Assembly (NCBI RefSeq): GCF_000739085.1
Contig: NZ_CP009110.1
Span: 2,852,001-2,916,000, forward strand
Length of the DNA stretch: 64,000 nt
Direction: 5' to 3'
From: Amycolatopsis methanolica 239
Lineage (GTDB): Bacteria; Actinomycetota; Actinomycetes; Mycobacteriales; Pseudonocardiaceae
Part shown: one piece after another, positions 56,976-64,000 of the stretch
How the letters are laid out: each line of letters starts with the position of its first letter
How positions within the stretch are numbered: the stretch's first letter is position 1
The notes under the pieces: model-generated
The model's database searches: none
Seen by the model: only the letters and a program-made list of their open reading frames with translations
What the model was told of the DNA's origin: nothing
Position numbers and translations under genes: made by a program

Positions 56976-58366
56976 AACCGCTCCTGGTGCTCGACGTCGT
57001 GGGGATGACCCCGCGGCTGCTCAGGCACATGCCGAACGTGGCGAAGCTGGCGCAGCAGGGCTGGCAGGCGCAGCTGGACACGGTGCTGCCCGCGGTCACC
57101 TGCAGCGTCCAGTCCACGTTCCTGACCGGGCGCATGCCCAGCGAGCACGGCATCGTCGGCAACGGCTGGTACTTCCGTGAGCTCGGCGAGGTCTTCCTGT
57201 GGCGCCAGCACAACAAGCTGGTCGAGGGCGAGAAGCTGTGGGAGACCGCGCGGGCCGAGCACCCCGGCTACCGCGCCGCCAACGTGTGCTGGTGGTACGC
57301 GATGGGTGCGACCACCGACCTCACCGTCACGCCCCGGCCGATCTACTACGCCGACGGCAAGAAGGCGCCGGACTGCTACACCCGGCCGCCGCAGCTGCAC
57401 GACCGGCTCACCTCGCGGTTGGGCGAGTTCCCGCTGTTCCAGTACTGGGGCCCGACCGCCTCGATCGCCTCCACCGACTGGATTGTCGGGGCGACCTCGG
57501 CGATCCTGCGCGAGGACCGGCCGGACCTGACGCTGGCCTACCTGCCGCACCTGGACTACGACCTGCAGCGGTTCGGCCCGGACTCGCCGCAGGCCATCGC
57601 GGCCGCCCGCGCGGTGGACGCGTCCGTCGCGCCGCTGCTCGACCAGGCCAGGGCGGACGGCGTCGGGGTCGTGGCGCTGAGCGAGTACGGCCTCACCAAC
57701 GCGCACCGGCCGGTCGACGTCAACCGGCTGCTGCGCCGCGAGGGCCTGCTGGAGGTCTACACGCAGGACGGCATGGAGTACCTCGACCCGTGGACCTCGC
57801 GGGTGTTCGCCGTCGCCGACCACCAGGTGGCCCACGTCTACGTGGCCGACGAGGCGGACCTGCCGCGGGTGCGCGACCTGCTCACCCAACTGTCCGGTGT
57901 GGACGAGGTGCTGGACCGGGAAGCCCAGGCGCGGTACGGCATCGACCACCCGCGGGCGGGCGAGTTCGTGGTGACCGCGGAGCCGGACGCGTGGTTCACC
58001 TACTACTACTGGCTCGACGACCACCGCGCGCCGGACTTCGCGCGTGGCGTCGAGATCCACCGCAAGCCCGGGTACGACCCGGCCGAGCTGTTCTTCGACC
58101 CGGCCGATCCGCTGGTCAAGGCCAAGGCGGGGCTGAACCTGGTGCGCAAGAAGGCCGGCCTGCGGTACGCGATGAAGACCACGCCGCTGGACCCGGCGCC
58201 GGTGCGCGGCTCGCACGGACGGCTGCCCGACTCGCCGGACGACGGGCCGGTGCTGCTGTGCGGGGACGCGGGCGTGCCGGAGCGGGAGCGGCTGGCCGCC
58301 ACCGACGTCCGGGACCTGCTGCTGAGTGTGCAAGGACTGAAGGCGAGCGAAGGGAGCCGGCGATGA
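56972..58366 (+). CDS. eboF: Type I phosphodiesterase/nucleotide pyrophosphatase-like enzyme, EboF-like
   Basis: A 464-residue member of the alkaline phosphatase superfamily. The nucleophilic Thr is expected in [20 protein letters not shown] (about residues 39-58); further family blocks are [58 protein letters not shown] (second metal site, SEYG for the usual SDHG) and [10 protein letters not shown]. No signal peptide is visible, so it acts in the cytosol unless exported otherwise. It would hydrolyse a phosphodiester or pyrophosphate, for example after prenyl transfer. GTGA and ATGA overlaps with both neighbours. Confidence 0.9.
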   Translation: MKPLLVLDVVGMTPRLLRHMPNVAKLAQQGWQAQLDTVLPAVTCSVQSTFLTGRMPSEHGIVGNGWYFRELGEVFLWRQHNKLVEGEKLWETARAEHPGYRAANVCWWYAMGATTDLTVTPRPIYYADGKKAPDCYTRPPQLHDRLTSRLGEFPLFQYWGPTASIASTDWIVGATSAILREDRPDLTLAYLPHLDYDLQRFGPDSPQAIAAARAVDASVAPLLDQARADGVGVVALSEYGLTNAHRPVDVNRLLRREGLLEVYTQDGMEYLDPWTSRVFAVADHQVAHVYVADEADLPRVRDLLTQLSGVDEVLDREAQARYGIDHPRAGEFVVTAEPDAWFTYYYWLDDHRAPDFARGVEIHRKPGYDPAELFFDPADPLVKAKAGLNLVRKKAGLRYAMKTTPLDPAPVRGSHGRLPDSPDDGPVLLCGDAGVPERERLAATDVRDLLLSVQGLKASEGSRR

Positions 58367-59367
58367 GCCGTCCGGTCACGTTGTTCACCGGCCAGTGGGC
58401 CGATCTGCCGTTCGAGGAGGTGTGCCGGCTCGCGTCGCAGTGGGGCTACGACGGGCTGGAGATCGCGTGCAGCGGCGACCACTTCGAGGTCGACCGCGCG
58501 CTCGCCGAAGACGACTACGTGGCGGGACGGCACAAGATCCTGGCGTCCTACGGCCTCAACGTGTGGGCGATCTCGAACCACCTGGTCGGGCAGGCGGTGT
58601 GCGACGACCCGATCGACGAGCGGCACCGCAACATCCTGCCCGCCCGCGTCTGGGGCGACGGCGAGCCCGAAGGCGTGCGGCAGCGGGCCGCCGCGGAGAT
58701 GGCCGATAGCGCCCGTGCCGCGGCGAAGCTCGGCGTGGACACCGTCATCGGCTTCACCGGGTCGAAGATCTGGAAGTACGTGGCGATGTTCCCGCCGGTG
58801 TCGCAGGAAGTCATCGACGACGGGTACGCCGACTTCGCCGCACGCTGGAACCCGATCCTCGACGTGTTCGACGAGGTCGGGGTGCGGTTCGCGCACGAGG
58901 TGCACCCGTCGGAGATCGCCTACGACTACTGGACGACCCGCCGGGCGCTGGACGCGGTCGGCAACCGCCCGGCGTTCGGGCTGAACTGGGACCCGTCGCA
59001 CTTCGTGTGGCAGGACCTGGACCCGGTCGGGTTCATCCTGGACTTCGCCGACCGGATCTACCACGTCGACTGCAAGGACACGAAGAAGCGGTTCGACGGC
59101 CGCAACGGGCGGCTTGGCTCGCACCTGGCGTGGGCGGACGCGCGCCGCGGCTGGGACTTCGTGTCCACCGGCCACGGCGACGTGCCGTGGGAGGAGTGCT
59201 TCCGCGCCCTCAACTCGATCGGCTACCGCGGGCCGATCTCGGTGGAGTGGGAGGACGCCGGCATGGACCGCCTGCGCGGGGCGGAGGAAGCGGTCGGCTT
59301 CATCCGCAACCTGCTGTGGGACAAGCCGTCGGCGGCCTTCGACGCCGCCTTCAGCACCGAGAAGTGA
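58363..59367 (+). CDS. Sugar phosphate isomerase/epimerase-type TIM barrel, last gene of ebo unit
   Basis: A 334-residue xylose-isomerase-like TIM barrel, the third of this superfamily in the operon. It begins [20 protein letters not shown] and shows the expected metal set: Glu in [16 protein letters not shown], Asp/His in [13 protein letters not shown], His/Asp in [15 protein letters not shown] and Glu in [29 protein letters not shown] is another conserved stretch. Members of this family isomerise or epimerise free or phosphorylated keto-sugars and inosose. ATGA overlap with eboF. A strong hairpin 3 bp after the stop ends the unit. Confidence 0.92.
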   Translation: MSRPVTLFTGQWADLPFEEVCRLASQWGYDGLEIACSGDHFEVDRALAEDDYVAGRHKILASYGLNVWAISNHLVGQAVCDDPIDERHRNILPARVWGDGEPEGVRQRAAAEMADSARAAAKLGVDTVIGFTGSKIWKYVAMFPPVSQEVIDDGYADFAARWNPILDVFDEVGVRFAHEVHPSEIAYDYWTTRRALDAVGNRPAFGLNWDPSHFVWQDLDPVGFILDFADRIYHVDCKDTKKRFDGRNGRLGSHLAWADARRGWDFVSTGHGDVPWEECFRALNSIGYRGPISVEWEDAGMDRLRGAEEAVGFIRNLLWDKPSAAFDAAFSTEK

Positions 59368-59370
59368 GGG

Positions 59371-59402
59371 GAGGGCGCCCGGCCGCGTCGCCGGGCGCCC
59401 TC
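59371..59402. terminator. Bidirectional 13-bp hairpin terminator
   Basis: GAGGGCGCCCGGC (59371-59383) and its exact complement (59390-59402) are separated by CGCGTC. It sits between the convergent stops of the last ebo-unit gene and the ACC deaminase gene, so it could end both messages. No U-tract. Confidence 0.8.
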
Positions 59403-59406
59403 GCCG

Positions 59407-60411
59407 TCAGCTGAACAGCGCGCTGTAGCCGTTGAGCGCGGGCTGGCCGCCGAGGTGCGCGTACAGCACGGTCGAGCCGGCCGGGATTTCCTTGCGCGAC
59501 ACCAGGTCGATGAGCCCGGCCATGGACTTGCCCTCGTACACGGGGTCGGTGACCATGCCCTCGGTGCGGGCGGCGAGTTTCATCGCGTCCAGGGTCTGCT
59601 CGTCGGGGATGCCGTAGATGCCGGCGTGGTAGCGCTCGTCCAGCTCGACGTCCAGCTCCGGCTCGACGCCGAGCAGCGACGCGGTGTTCCGCGCGATCCG
59701 GGCGATCTGGTCGCGGGTCACCTTCGGCTTGGCGGAGCCGTCGATGCCCAGGATGCGGCGCGGCCGGTCCTCGTCCAGCGCGGCGAACCCGGCGATCATG
59801 CCGGCTTGCGTGGAGCCGGTGACCGAGCAGACGATGATGGTGTCGAAGTGGACGCCCAGCTCGCGCTCCTGCTCGGCGACCTCGGCGGCCCACCGGGCGA
59901 AGCCGAGCCCGCCGAGCCGGTGGTCGGAGGCGCCGGCCGGGATCGCGTACGGCTTGCCGCCGCGCTCGCGGATCTCGTCGAGGGCCTGCTCCCAGCTCTC
60001 CTTGAACCCGATGCCGAACCCGGCCTTGACCAGCCGCACCTCGGCGCCTGCCAGGCGGCTGATCAGGATGTTGCCGACCTTGTCGTAGACGGCGTCCGGC
60101 CAGTCGACCCAGCTCTCCTGCACCAGCACGCACTTGAGCCCGGCCCGCGCCGCGACGGCCGCGACCTGGCGGGTGTGGTTCGACTGGACGCCGCCGATGG
60201 ACACCAGGGTGTCGCACCCCTGGGCGATCGCGTCCGCGACGAGGTACTCGAGCTTGCGGGTCTTGTTGCCGCCGAAGGCGATGCCGGAGTTGCAGTCCTC
60301 GCGCTTGGCCCACACGGCGGCGCCGCCGAGGTGGGCGGTCAGCCGGTCCAGCCGGTGCACCGGCGAGGGGCCGAAGAGCAGCGGATACCGCTCGAAGTCG
60401 TCCAGGGACAT
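59407..60411 (-). CDS. acdS: 1-aminocyclopropane-1-carboxylate (ACC) deaminase
   Basis: A 334-residue PLP enzyme of fold type II that splits ACC, the ethylene precursor, into ammonia and 2-oxobutanoate. The PLP lysine is in [17 protein letters not shown], preceded by [10 protein letters not shown]. Further blocks: [30 protein letters not shown], and [14 protein letters not shown] plus [13 protein letters not shown]. The Glu after the active-site Tyr and the Leu in HLGG are the residues that separate true AcdS from D-cysteine desulfhydrases. Divergent distance to the GntR gene is about 480 bp on the same strand. Suggests a plant- or soil-associated lifestyle. Confidence 0.92.
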   Translation of the reverse strand: MSLDDFERYPLLFGPSPVHRLDRLTAHLGGAAVWAKREDCNSGIAFGGNKTRKLEYLVADAIAQGCDTLVSIGGVQSNHTRQVAAVAARAGLKCVLVQESWVDWPDAVYDKVGNILISRLAGAEVRLVKAGFGIGFKESWEQALDEIRERGGKPYAIPAGASDHRLGGLGFARWAAEVAEQERELGVHFDTIIVCSVTGSTQAGMIAGFAALDEDRPRRILGIDGSAKPKVTRDQIARIARNTASLLGVEPELDVELDERYHAGIYGIPDEQTLDAMKLAARTEGMVTDPVYEGKSMAGLIDLVSRKEIPAGSTVLYAHLGGQPALNGYSALFS

Positions 60412-60895
60412 GGGGGCTCCAATTAGGGGTTTGGGGTCGGCAGGGCCACGGCTGCGTGCTTCGTGCGGCGTGGCCGGCCGGGGTCGTGGTGGGGGTGGGG
60501 CTCGGGTTCGGTCAGGGGATCGCGGCCGCCGGTGGCTGATTTCCGGGTTGGCGGGTGGTGCGGTGAGGGGCCGGGTGACAGCGGGTGCCGGGTTGGCGGG
60601 TGGCGTTGGGTTCGCGGTGCTGTGGGGTTGGTCGGTGTGCTGGGTTGTCGGTGCGGTCGGGTTGGTGGGCGGTGCTGGGGTTGCCGGTGCCGGTGCCGGT
60701 GCCGGTGGCGGTGGGCGCGTGGCGTTGGGGCGTCGGGTGGCGTCGACTTGGTAGTCGCGCCGGGCCGGCGGGTGGCGCTGCGCCGGGGATGGGCCTTGGC
60801 CCCGCCCGCGGCATGTGCTTCGTCCCGGGGCGTGGATGGGTGTGGTCTCGCGGGCGTCGGTGGCGCGTCCTGGGGCGCTCGGGTGATCCGGCGGG
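60412..60895. other. G-rich low-complexity spacer between GntR and acdS
   Basis: About 480 bp without a supportable gene. The + strand is G-rich (minus strand C-rich) with loose GGGTTGGCGGGTGG repeats and a perfect four-copy hexamer run GCCGGT x4 at 60683-60706. It lies upstream of acdS, so it must contain the acdS promoter or leader, but I see no convincing promoter. Same style as spacers at 21.7, 24.7 and 44.9 kb. Confidence 0.6.
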
Positions 60896-61537
60896 TCAGT
60901 CGGTGAGGTCCTCCAGCTCCCGCCAGATCTCGGTGGTCACCGCGGTGGCCGTGGCGGCGTCGCGGGCGCGGCAGGCCTCGATGAGCCGCTCGTGCAGCTC
61001 CACGGACTGGTGCCCGGCCCCCTCGCCGAACCGGATCCGCTCCAGGCGGCGGATCAGCGGCGTGTAGCGGTCGATCGTCGCGGCGACCGCGCGGTTTCCG
61101 CAGGCGCGCACCAGCACGTCGTGCAGTTCGTCGTCCGCGCGCAGGGCTCCGTCGACGTCCACGGCGCGGGCCGCGGCGGCGAAGCGGTCGTTGGCGGCCG
61201 CCATCGCGTCGCAGTCCGCGTCGCTCAGCCGCGGAACCGCGGTGCGCGCCGCCAGTTCGTGCATCGCCCGCACCACCGCCGCCGCGTCGCGCACGTCCCG
61301 CGACAGCAGCGGCGTGACGCGCGTGTGGCTCTGCGGCTTGGTCTCGATCAGGCCCTCGTCGGCCAGCCGGGCCAGCGCGTCACGCACCGGCGCGCGTGAC
61401 AGGCCCAGCTCCTCGGCCAGGTCGGCGTCGCGCACCACGCTGCCCGGCGCGAGATCACCACGCACGATCGCATCCCGGATGACCTGGTGCGCGGTTTCCC
61501 GCAGCAACGTCCGCCGCACTCGTTCCACAACTGACAT
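60896..61537 (-). CDS. GntR-family regulator (FCD type), likely regulator of acdS
   Basis: About 213 residues. N-terminal winged helix ([40 protein letters not shown], about residues 24-65) and a C-terminal all-helical FCD effector domain ([54 protein letters not shown]) with the Asp/His positions that bind metal and carboxylate ligands. The ATG at 61537 lies inside a TGACAT-N5-ATGTCA dyad, suggesting autoregulation and a very short or absent leader; a TTG at 61549 would add four residues. The next gene on the same strand is acdS, a plausible target. Confidence 0.88.
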   Translation of the reverse strand: MSVVERVRRTLLRETAHQVIRDAIVRGDLAPGSVVRDADLAEELGLSRAPVRDALARLADEGLIETKPQSHTRVTPLLSRDVRDAAAVVRAMHELAARTAVPRLSDADCDAMAAANDRFAAAARAVDVDGALRADDELHDVLVRACGNRAVAATIDRYTPLIRRLERIRFGEGAGHQSVELHERLIEACRARDAATATAVTTEIWRELEDLTD

Positions 61538-61548
61538 GTTAGATGTCA
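61532..61548. promoter_or_regulatory. TGACAT-N5-ATGTCA dyad at the GntR gene start
   Basis: TGACAT (61532-61537) and ATGTCA (61543-61548) are exact inverted arms separated by five bases and overlap the start codon of the GntR gene. Position and size fit a GntR/FCD operator for autorepression. A copy was not found upstream of acdS. Confidence 0.5.
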
Positions 61549-61623
61549 ATCACGGTCGAAGCCAGCCCTGTTTCACCACCCCGTTCCCGGGTTACTCGCC
61601 CAGCGTGGCGGCGTCACCGGCGG

Positions 61624-62775
61624 ATGCGGAGGGGGCCAGACGAACTGGTCGGCCAGCCCCGTGACGCCATCAGCGGCCCGGTCGCCGACGCCGAAGCCGT
61701 CGCCGAGCGCATCAGCAGCGAGGACCGCCCGCTGGGCCCGCCCGGCAAACCGATGAACAAACGCTCGCCGTTCTTCACGGGCATGGCCGCGGCCGCCGGG
61801 CGGCCCGTCACCGCGGGCGCCGTCTGGTTCCTGTTCATCGCCAGCGGCACGCTCGTGCTCATCGGCGTCGCCCTGTTCGCCGCGATCGGCCTGGAACCGG
61901 TCGCGTCCTGGCTCGTCCGGCGTGGCCTGCCGCGGCCGCTGGCGGTCACGGTGATCGTGGTCGGCGGGCTGGGGCCGGCCGCAGGGTCCTTCGCCGCGCT
62001 CATCCCGCCGCTGGTCGACCAGGCCGTCCGGTTCATCGACCAGACGCCGGAGTACCTGGCGCGGCTGGGCGACCGCAGTTCGTGGCTCGGCCAGGTCAGC
62101 GCGCGGTTCGACCTGCAGCGACGACTGCAGAGCACGTTCAGCGACCCCGACCCCGCCCTGGTCAACGGGCTTCTCGGCAGTGGCCGCACGGTGCTGGGCA
62201 CGCTCACCGACACCCTGATCGTGGTGGTCCTGACCATCTACTTCCTCGCCGACTTCCCGCGGCTGCACGCCACGATCTACCGCTTCGTCCCGCACACCCG
62301 GCGCCCGCGGGCGATCCTCATCGGCGACGTGATCTTCGCCAAGGGCGGCTCCTACGTGCTGGGCAACGTGGTCATCTCGATCATCGCCGGGGTGCTGGGG
62401 TTCATCTGGTTCACGATCTTCGGCATCCCGTACCCGGTGCTGCTGGCGCTGCTGCTCGCGGTGCTCGACCTGATCCCGGTGATCGGCGCGATCATCGCCG
62501 GGGTCGTCGTGAGCCTGGCCGCGCGGACCGTGTCCTGGCCGGTGTGCCTGGCCACCGTCGGGTTCTTCGTCGTCTACCGGTTCGTCGAGGACTACCTGCT
62601 GACCCCGAAGATCATCGGCCGGTTCGTCGACGTGCCCGCGCTGGTCACGGTCGTCGCGGTGGTGCTGGGCTGGGTGCTGCTGGGCATCGTCGGCGCGCTG
62701 GTCGCCATCCCGGTGGCCGCCGCGGTGCTGTTGTTCGTGCGGGAGATCGTGTTCCACCGCATGGATCACAGCTGA
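61624..62775 (+). CDS. AI-2E/PerM-family permease
   Basis: About 383 residues with roughly eight membrane segments. Typical blocks: LVLIGVALFAAIGLEPVASW, IVVVLTIYFLADFPRLHATI, GDVIFAKGGSYVLGNVVISI, GIPYPVLLALLLAVLDLIPV-type segment followed by IGAIIAGVVVSLAA, and FVEDYLLTPKIIGRFVDVPA. The family exports diverse small molecules or drives Na+/H+ exchange; the substrate cannot be predicted. Start is uncertain: I use the ATG at 61624 (RRGPDELVGQPRDAISG); an upstream ATG at 61543 and internal ATGs exist. It is divergent from the GntR gene, whose dyad operator lies nearby. Confidence 0.88.
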   Translation: MRRGPDELVGQPRDAISGPVADAEAVAERISSEDRPLGPPGKPMNKRSPFFTGMAAAAGRPVTAGAVWFLFIASGTLVLIGVALFAAIGLEPVASWLVRRGLPRPLAVTVIVVGGLGPAAGSFAALIPPLVDQAVRFIDQTPEYLARLGDRSSWLGQVSARFDLQRRLQSTFSDPDPALVNGLLGSGRTVLGTLTDTLIVVVLTIYFLADFPRLHATIYRFVPHTRRPRAILIGDVIFAKGGSYVLGNVVISIIAGVLGFIWFTIFGIPYPVLLALLLAVLDLIPVIGAIIAGVVVSLAARTVSWPVCLATVGFFVVYRFVEDYLLTPKIIGRFVDVPALVTVVAVVLGWVLLGIVGALVAIPVAAAVLLFVREIVFHRMDHS

Positions 62776-62826
62776 ATGTGACCTGCGTCTTTCCCTCCGC
62801 GGCGGAGCACGGGTTACCGTTCCCGC

Positions 62827-63396
62827 GTGTCCCGCCCCGTCCTTCCCGCAGGCGACCTCGCCCGCACCGTCGTCTTCGCCGCGTTCATCGCCGTGCTCGG
62901 GCTCTTCCCCGGCCTCTACGTCGGTGGTTCCGGCGTGCCGATCGTGCTGCAGAACGCCGGTCCGCTGCTGGCCGGCTGCGTGCTGGGGGCGCGCCGCGGC
63001 ACGGCCTCGGTCGTGTTGTTCCTGGCGCTCACCGCGATTGGCCTGCCGCTGCTGTCCGGCGGACGCGGCGGGATCGCGCCGTTCATCGGGCCCAGCGGCG
63101 GGTTCCTGATCGGCTGGATCTTCTCGGCGCTGGTGGTGGGGCTGATCGTGGCGCGGCTGAAGCGCCCCAACGTGCCGGTGCTGCTGCTCGCCGCCGCCGC
63201 CGGCGTGGTCGCCGACTACGTCTTCGGCATCACCTACCTCGGCATCTACACCGGTGACCTGGGCGCTGCCGCCGCGCAGTCGCTGGTGTTCCTGCCCGGC
63301 GACGCGGCCAAGGTCGTCGCGGTCGCCCTGATCGGCGCCGTCGTGCACCGCGCGCTGCCCGGCAAGCTCGTGGGATCGGCGTCGCGGAGCGAGTGA
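62827..63396 (+). CDS. bioY: Biotin transporter S component BioY
   Basis: A 189-residue membrane protein with about six helices, the substrate-capture subunit of an ECF biotin importer. Characteristic blocks: VPIVLQNAGPLLAGCVLGAR (residues 38-57), GIAPFIGPSGGFLIGWIFSA (about 79-98, the biotin-binding GPTGG-like motif) and LPGDAAKVVAVALIGAVVH. No EcfA/EcfT genes are in the window, so it may work alone or use a shared module elsewhere. The GTG at 62827 has no ribosome binding site but follows TTACCGT by a few bases, consistent with a leaderless message. Its stop overlaps the next gene (TGATG). Confidence 0.92.
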   Translation: MSRPVLPAGDLARTVVFAAFIAVLGLFPGLYVGGSGVPIVLQNAGPLLAGCVLGARRGTASVVLFLALTAIGLPLLSGGRGGIAPFIGPSGGFLIGWIFSALVVGLIVARLKRPNVPVLLLAAAAGVVADYVFGITYLGIYTGDLGAAAAQSLVFLPGDAAKVVAVALIGAVVHRALPGKLVGSASRSE

Positions 63397-64000
63397 TGGA
63401 CCCGGACGGCCGGGCGAACGGCGCGGCCCGGTGGCTCGCCGGCCGCGGGATCGGCGAAGGCGCGCGGGTCGCGCTCGACGTGCCCGACGTGCTGCCGTGG
63501 TTCCTGGGCACGGATCTGCTGGGTGCCGCGTCGCTGGTGATCGAGCCGGTCTGGACACCGGCCGAGCGGGCCGCCGTGCTCGCCGACGCTCGCCCGGACC
63601 TGGTGGTCACCGCTGCGGCCCCGCCGCCTGCCGAACCGGTCGAGCGGGCCGGTGACGGGGAGACGTTCTTCTACTTGCCGACGACCTCGGGCAGCAGCGG
63701 CAGCCCGAAGGTCCTGGTGCGCACGCGCGACTCGTGGCTGCGCAGCTTCGCCGCGCTCGGCCCGCTGCCTGGTCCGGTTCTGATCCCGGGGCCGCTGAGT
63801 TCGTCGTTGTTCCTGTTCGGCGCGCTGCACGCGCGGTGGTGCGCCCGTCCCGTGGTCACCCTGCCGCGCTGGGACGCCGAGGCCGCGGCCCGGACGGAGG
63901 CCGCCACCGTGCACCTGGTGCCGGCGATGCTGTCCGCGCTGCTCGCGGTGCTGGAACGGCGGGGCGGGCGGTGCGCGTTGCGGACGGTGGTGTGCGGCGG
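63396..64000 (+). CDS. Adenylate-forming ligase (AMP-binding), cut by window edge
   Basis: The first ~201 residues of an acyl-CoA synthetase-like enzyme; the gene continues beyond the window. The ATP-binding loop TTSGSSGSPKVLVRTRDSW (residues ~108-126) is intact. The N-terminus is unusually short before this loop (a normal acyl-CoA synthetase has ~170-190 residues), giving a compact MenE-like layout. Translational coupling to bioY (TGATG) suggests a role linked to biotin supply, for example activating a pimelate-type acid, but that is inference. Confidence 0.82.
   Translation, partial: MDPDGRANGAARWLAGRGIGEGARVALDVPDVLPWFLGTDLLGAASLVIEPVWTPAERAAVLADARPDLVVTAAAPPPAEPVERAGDGETFFYLPTTSGSSGSPKVLVRTRDSWLRSFAALGPLPGPVLIPGPLSSSLFLFGALHARWCARPVVTLPRWDAEAAARTEAATVHLVPAMLSALLAVLERRGGRCALRTVVCG

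Noticed and set aside
59407-60411. D-cysteine desulfhydrase
   Set aside because: The residues that distinguish the families (Glu after the active-site Tyr, Leu in HLGG) are those of ACC deaminase.

Overview
This is a very high-GC window of tightly packed, mostly 4-nt-overlapping genes with frequent GTG starts. Gene content (GlgE pathway, PucR, ROK and TetR regulators, Tat- and lipoprotein-exported proteins) points to an actinomycete, most likely a Pseudonocardiaceae such as Amycolatopsis. That placement is inferred from gene content and style; no rRNA or marker gene is present.

Layout. 1-2.1 kb: the start of a CYP199-like cytochrome P450, its flavin/2Fe-2S reductase and an IclR regulator (aromatic acid oxidation). 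2.2-7.8 kb: a lone winged-helix protein, a cupin, an alkanesulfonate operon (ssuCBAD) and a serine hydrolase. 7.8-12 kb: proline catabolism (proline dehydrogenase, P5C dehydrogenase) with a divergent PucR regulator. 12.4-13.7 kb: a small unknown protein and a TetR regulator that flank a strong 27-bp dyad. 13.9-34.3 kb: an alpha-glucan/trehalose locus with glgB, maltokinase, treS and glgE (the GlgE pathway), two glgX paralogues, treZ, treY, malQ and a small amylase-like enzyme. 34.3-39.1 kb: a divergent SDR, a small acidic protein, decayed genes (an adenylate-forming-enzyme tail, a frameshifted methyltransferase), a PucR-like regulator and a CapA-like lipoprotein. 39.2-44.9 kb: a secreted sugar-dehydrogenase-like multidomain gene with two frameshifts, a Tat-exported TIM-barrel protein and a divergent ROK regulator. 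45.6-59.4 kb: one twelve-gene unit comprising a ROK regulator, a sugar ABC transporter, a Gfo/Idh oxidoreductase and then seven genes forming an actinobacterial variant of the ebo cluster (inositol-phosphate-synthase-like, UbiA/EboC, TIM barrel fused to EboA, TatD/EboB, EboE, phosphodiesterase/EboF, sugar phosphate isomerase). 59.4-64 kb: ACC deaminase, GntR regulator, AI-2E-family permease, BioY and the start of an adenylate-forming ligase.

How the genes work together. TreS/Mak make maltose-1-phosphate, GlgE polymerises it and GlgB branches the glucan. GlgX, MalQ and TreYZ trim it, recycle it and return it to trehalose. The ebo-like unit links uptake of a sugar or cyclitol to a membrane prenyltransferase and three TIM-barrel sugar enzymes; cyanobacterial and pseudomonad ebo clusters are tied to secondary-metabolite precursor export, and the product here is unknown.

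Unexplained structure. Two intergenic arrays are built on an exact 21-nt pitch with direct copies followed by inverted copies (13.8 kb, 37.8-38.0 kb). A third 20-21-nt array lies at 12.15 kb. A six-copy, 80-95-nt quasi-repeat fills the gap between glgX and glgE. A 99-bp copy of part of a ROK gene lies 607 bp downstream of its parent. Several intergenic spacers are strongly G-rich on the + strand.
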